Shown here: piece after piece, positions 59,805 to 64,000 of the stretch
Layout: every line of letters starts with the position of its first letter
Numbering within the stretch: position 1 is the stretch's first letter
Source of the DNA: Miscanthus floridulus
Taxonomy: Eukaryota; Streptophyta; Magnoliopsida; Poales; Poaceae
Direction: 5' to 3'
Assembly (NCBI RefSeq): GCF_019320115.1
Contig: NC_089584.1
Span: 74,555,533 to 74,619,532 of the forward strand
DNA length: 64,000 bases
Position numbers and translations under genes: made by a program
The notes under the pieces: model-generated
Told to the model about the DNA's origin: nothing
The model's database searches: none
Seen by the model: the letters and a program-made list of their open reading frames with translations, nothing else

Positions 59805-59899
59805 TCTGTGGCAGAACCGTCCGAAATAACATGCTTACGGAGGTGCTCGCCTTCCACCAAACACTAAGCACCCCAAAAGCAAGCTACAGCGGGCGGTAT

Positions 59900-60822
59900 C
59901 CATCGGGCACACTAATGAAGACATCACTCCTTTAGATGCATCCATTGATCCTCCAACCGTCATGCAAGATCCAATGACCCGGGCTCGAATGCGTCAACTC
60001 AATTTAGAGGTGAGCTCATTTTTAAGCGATCCTTTTCATACTTTTGAGAATAGACTACTACCTAATGATGTCATCTTGCTTAGGAACATTGGAGAGGGTC
60101 ATGAAGAACTTAGAGGACATGGTGGAAGCGATGATGACCAGCAAGGACGTCCAATAGAAATCGGAGTCCTGATCCAACATGATTTCGAGTCTGCCTTGGC
60201 CTCCAGGACCAGTCTGCCTTAAACTGGTCACGCAAGACGCGTCTGGACTCCATTTTTGACGATCCACATATGGATGGAAAGCTAATTTGATAAGGAAGTC
60301 AATCCAAGTGGTCTCACATCAAAATCTGTTCAGAATAAACAGGAATCGTGGTCACAAGTTAGCATCCAGAATCTGCCAGGGTGCTGCGACACCGTCTTTT
60401 GGTCCGTTGGACCATGTATCGTGTTTGAGCTCATTAGGGGCACGTCCAGAGGTCTTGCATGGCCCTAGAGTCTTCATAAACAGTCGCCACTCCTCCATTA
60501 CAGTTTGGGTTTTGCTTAGATTATTCTGTCAAGAACAGTTTCGCCGTTCATCGGTTTGTGAGACCCCAACTTTGTGAGATTAATCATTCATCTACAATTT
60601 GGTTGTGTTCTTTCTTGTTCTTGCTTGTGTTCTTCATTGTGTAGGCAGGGATTAGCCTTCTTGGCGAGGTCAACCTAGTCCGTGACTTGGTTGATAACTA
60701 GCGGAGCTGTGGTGCTAAGATTACAGGGTTCGATCTTTCGATCTGAAGCTAGATCGGTGTGTCATTCTCCGCCACAACGATAGTTACCTCTACCTGATGG
60801 AAGATCGGGATCTTTGTCCCCA
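59900..60822 (+). repeat. 5' LTR of element 5
   Basis: The end is TTTGTCCCCA, five bases before the primer site. The first part is open (59962-60222) and contains DPMTRARMRQLN, a motif of the pol C-terminus in grass chromoviruses; as a 5' LTR it is not translated. The rest contains the transcribed leader. Confidence 0.55.
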
Positions 60823-60827
60823 TTAAG

Positions 60828-60840
60828 TGGTAATTAGAGC
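60828..60840 (+). promoter_or_regulatory. Primer-binding site of element 5
   Basis: TGGTAATTAGAGC, a decayed form of TGGTATCAGAGC or a one-base-longer variant. Confidence 0.55.
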
Positions 60841-62011
60841 TAAGGTATACCATCAGGTTCACATTTATTTCCTAGTTTTGAGTGTTTCACATTCATCCCA
60901 TAGTCTAGTGCCATACTTTTATTTCCTGTCCTAGAACCTTCCGCATCATAGCCTTTGCATATTTTAGTTTCAGAGTCTATCGTGTTGAGTTTGTGTCTGG
61001 GTCAAGGTCTTGTTGCTGGTTAGGTCGTGTTAGAGTCCAGTTCGTGTGTTTTCCCCCATCGTTTCCATTAAATCTTTGCTGCTGTGACTAATTTTGCGCA
61101 CATTGTTCCCGTTTTGTCCTTTAATTCGGAGCCAATTCTTAAAACTAGTCTAGTTTTCGCATACGAACTCTGATTTTGACGTTCCATATATCAAAATCGA
61201 TCAAAAAAAATTCAGACCCGTCCATCCCTTGCTCTATTAGGGTCAGAGAATTTTAATTTGGTCAAAAACTGGTCACAAGATCCTCTTTTCGTGGTCACAA
61301 GCTTTTTGTCATTTTTTAGCACGTCTTCTGAAATTTCCACAGGCCACGTCTTTCACTTGTTTAGGCTCATATTTTCTGTGGTTACTTCTCTTGTGCTCCT
61401 AAGTGATGGAAAAATATCAAAAAAATAAAAAGAAAAAGTCAAAATTTCCCAAAAAACAACGACAGTAAAAAAATAGAAAATAGAGAGGGGCAAAAGAGGA
61501 ACAATATCTAGAGAAGCACATAGAGAAGGCCAAAGTGAGCTGTGTTAGCATGTGCTGTCTAGTTTCTTGTTTGTGTTGCTTTTGTCATCCACCATACTTG
61601 TTTTTCACACCCCTATCACCTTGCTATCCACCATACTTGTTTGTTACACACCTGGTACTTGGAACATTTTAGACCAGCAACGAGAACAAGTACTTTGGAT
61701 TATAATTCATCATTACCTTCTGTTACTGACTTATGTGCTAGATATACATATTATTATTTGTGTGCCCTCCAAGCTCTACAAACTCTTTAGATTAGTACAG
61801 AAAAAGGGCCTTGCAATCTTGGTACCACTGTCTCACAGGTATCATGAACCAGCCGCCGGTTGTACCGCCCATTGCTTGTGTTAGTAAGAACTTTGTAAGA
61901 GCTTGGTAAGACGCTTCCACTTACTATGAAAAGTGACACCACTGCAACTACAACCACATAGTAATTTGGTAGGGATAACTTTCACCGTTTGTTCCTGTTT
62001 TTGTGTCTACA
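60841..62011 (+). other. Untranslated leader of element 5
   Basis: About 1.2 kb without conserved ORF. It has an A-rich block (about 61405-61500) and a repeat of CCACCATACTTGTTT at about 61589 and 61626. Confidence 0.5.
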
Positions 62012-64000
62012 ATGGCAGGAGATGAACAGACTAGAGATAACAATCCTAAGGGTTTCAACGAGTGTGTCAGCCAAGAGCAACTGCAAGCTATTGTAGAGGA
62101 TGCCCAAAAAAGGATGAATGAGGCTGTCGGGAAGGCCATCACTGACGCACTCATTGAACTCAACATTGGCAACAGCATGGAGAGATTGGACAAATGAATT
62201 TCCACGCTAACCGATAAGGTTACTGAGTTAGAAACCTTTGTGGCGAGCAATAACGATGTCTCCGGCAGCAACATCGATGGTCTCTTGCTAGAAGACACGG
62301 TGCATGATGCCAGCAAGAACATAGATCGAGTAGCCTTCCGACAAGCAAGATTACGACGACGCCTTCGCCGCAACACGATAGGTATGGGTGGTGTCCACCA
62401 CCATCAAGGTAATAATCACCGTGTGCCCGATGATCCTTATGCTAAGATTAAGTTCACAATACCATCTTTTTTGGGTCATTATGATGCTAAGGGATATCTT
62501 GATTAGGAGATGACAATAGAACAAAAGTTTAGCGCCCACCTTATGCCTAAGCATCATAGAGTTTGACAAGCTACTAGTGAGTTTAAGGATTTTGCCATTA
62601 TTTGGTGGAATGGGCTAGCAGCATAGGATGCTTTACCTAGTTTGTGGGAAGAACTTAAGGTAGCTATGCATGATCGCTTTGTACCTCCTTCTTATCATAG
62701 AGACTTGCATAAGAAATTGATGCATTTAGAAAAAGGAGATAAATCTGTATAGGATTACTATGGTGAGCTCCAAAAGGGATTGATGCGTTGTAGTGTTGTC
62801 GAGGGGAACAAAGATTCCATTTGTCGTTTTATTTGGGTTTGAGGCATGAGATTCAGGACATTGTTGATTATAAAGAATTTAACATTGTCAACTAGTTGTT
62901 TCAGTTTGCTATGCTTGCAGAAAAGGAATTGTAGGGGCGTGAACAACAGAGCAAGAGCAAGGTCAGCACCACTTGCATGCCACAATCGGCACCATCTCTG
63001 GGGCTGACCAAGCCAACCACTTTTTGGCCACCACCACCAGCGAGTAAACGACCAACAACCTCTGGAGTTTCTGCTACACCTAAGGCACCTCCTGCACGAC
63101 CTTCAGATTCAGGTAAAAATTCTTTGCAGGTGCCTACCAAGAGTGCCTCATCCGTTGTATCGACGGGACGCACTTCGGGCATTTAGTGCCACCGCTGCCA
63201 TGGCATTGGCCATGTGTAGAAGGACTGCCCAAGTTAGTGGGCATATATTGCTACAAAAGATGGTTACATCAGCACCTCCAACATTGACGATGAAGAAGAC
63301 CAAGATGCAGATGAGGAGGATGGTGAAGTCCTTGGTGATGAGGCCACAGCATCCTATAGGAGCATCATTGTACAATGGGTGCTCAGTTCACAAGTACAGC
63401 AACCTGAGAAGCTGCAACGCCATAACTTGTTCTAGATTTTCTTCGTCATCAGCAACCGTCGAGCACGTGTCATTATTGATGGAGGTAGCTATAATAATTT
63501 GGTGAGTTCTAATTTGGTCAAGAAGCTTGGCTTGACCACATGCCCACACCCACATCCATACCATATTCAGTGGCTAAATGATTCTGGTAAAGCAAAGGTA
63601 ATACAAACTTGCAGAGTATCATTTTCTATTGGTTCTTATGCTAATTCTGTTGATTGTGATGTGGTACCTATGCAAGCTTGTTCACTCTTATTGGGTCATC
63701 CTTGGGAACATGATAATGATGCTACACACCATGGTAGAAGTAATAAATACACCTTTGTGCATAAAGAAAAGAGAATTACTTTGGTACCTTTGACCCCTGC
63801 TCAAATTGTACAAGCTGATAGAGAACACGTTGCTAGTTTGAATGATGTTCAATCTAAAAATCAGCAAGTTGCTAATTCTATTCTTTCACCTAAAAAGGAT
63901 AAGTCTACATCTATTTCTAAGGCCAAAGGGATTAAATTGAAGGGTGGTGTTATGCTTGCAACAAAATGTGACTTTGCTAAAATTTCTGATGATGATATTT
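62012..64000 (+). pseudogene. gag-protease of element 5, continues beyond window
   Basis: The ATG at 62012 starts MAGDEQTRDNN. Gag core: YAKIKFTIPSFLGHYDAKGY (about 62440-62500), then FAIIWWNG and VAMHDRFVPPSYHRDLHKKL (about 62660-62720). Zinc knuckle CHRCHGIGHV..KDCP (about 63187-63230), acidic linker, and protease around RVIIDGGSYNN (63478). The DGG form is usual for this clade. Stops near 62195, 62504, 62561, 62623 and 62750, a frameshift near 62830 and TAGs around the knuckle (63183, 63219) mark it as dead. The last ~550 bases are open in frame. Confidence 0.75.

Larger units (their letters stand above)
57718..59895 (-). mobile_element. 5' part of a Ty3/gypsy element, element 4
   Basis: Minus-strand reading: an LTR stub (about 59895 to 59807), primer site TGGTACCAGAGCC (59804-59792), a leader and a gag-protease remnant that ends at the gap. 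The LTR is cut at about 59895 by the next element. The pol part lies in or beyond the gap or is lost. No H3-like ORF was seen between primer site and gag. Confidence 0.65.
59900..64000 (+). mobile_element. CRM/Reina-like chromovirus, element 5, 5' part
   Basis: LTR (about 59900-60822), primer site (60828), long leader, gag, zinc knuckle and protease up to the window edge. Its LTR opens with a reading that looks like a pol C-terminus. This matches what is known of centromeric CRM-type elements, whose polyprotein extends into the LTR. The exact 5' end of the LTR is not clear; TGAAGACATC at 59916 is a candidate. The element appears inserted in the LTR of element 4. Confidence 0.6.

Overview
The window looks like a repeat-dense stretch of a grass nuclear genome, probably Panicoideae/Andropogoneae (inferred from MITE and LTR style, not proven). 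It holds nested LTR retrotransposons, MITEs, decayed F-box-type genes and one gene that looks intact, a PLATZ zinc-binding transcription factor (37035-38077, three exons). It is a scaffold: there is a run of 100 N at 57618-57717. No bacterial-type features, rRNA or tRNA genes were seen.

Layout. 1-9882: Ty3/gypsy chromovirus (Tekay/Del-like) element 1 on the minus strand, entering from the left, with a long LTR at 5440-9882. 9883-21799: sister element 2 on the plus strand. Its 5' LTR is cut exactly where the element 1 LTR begins, so element 1 most likely inserted into it and left a ~7 kb inverted repeat. 21800-31251: remnant of a Tat-like gypsy element (minus) whose LTR is split by a gag-protease-only non-autonomous element (23191-30864), which itself holds a solo LTR (26890-28097). 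31252-36950: low-copy-looking DNA with a Tourist MITE, two F-box pseudogenes and a CACTA-like repeat array. 37035-38077: PLATZ gene. 38160-43770: unassigned DNA with an LTR-like fragment and Stowaway MITEs. 43772-56935: an F-box/FBD-like gene remnant split by complete chromovirus element 3 (44138-56798). 57718-59895: gag-protease remnant of another gypsy element (minus). About 59900-64000: 5' half of a CRM/Reina-like chromovirus (plus).

The most notable finding is an extra ORF upstream of gag in the three Tekay-like elements. It starts as an N-terminal histone H3 tail mimic. In element 1, residues 1-13 after the Met are identical to H3, and similarity continues to about residue 23. Element 3, from a different LTR family, keeps ARTKQT followed by RK. 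In both families the protein also has a strongly acidic segment, and the same elements encode a chromodomain at the end of integrase. The ORF1 ATG directly follows an AG with splice-acceptor character in all three copies. The gag ATG does so in elements 1 and 2. This suggests that alternative splicing chooses between the mimic and gag.

All retroelement ORFs here are decayed. Many in-frame stops are TAG where the sister copy has CAG, as expected from deamination of CHG-methylated cytosines. No percent identity or database search was computed; family names rest on motifs, LTR ends, primer-binding sites and domain order.
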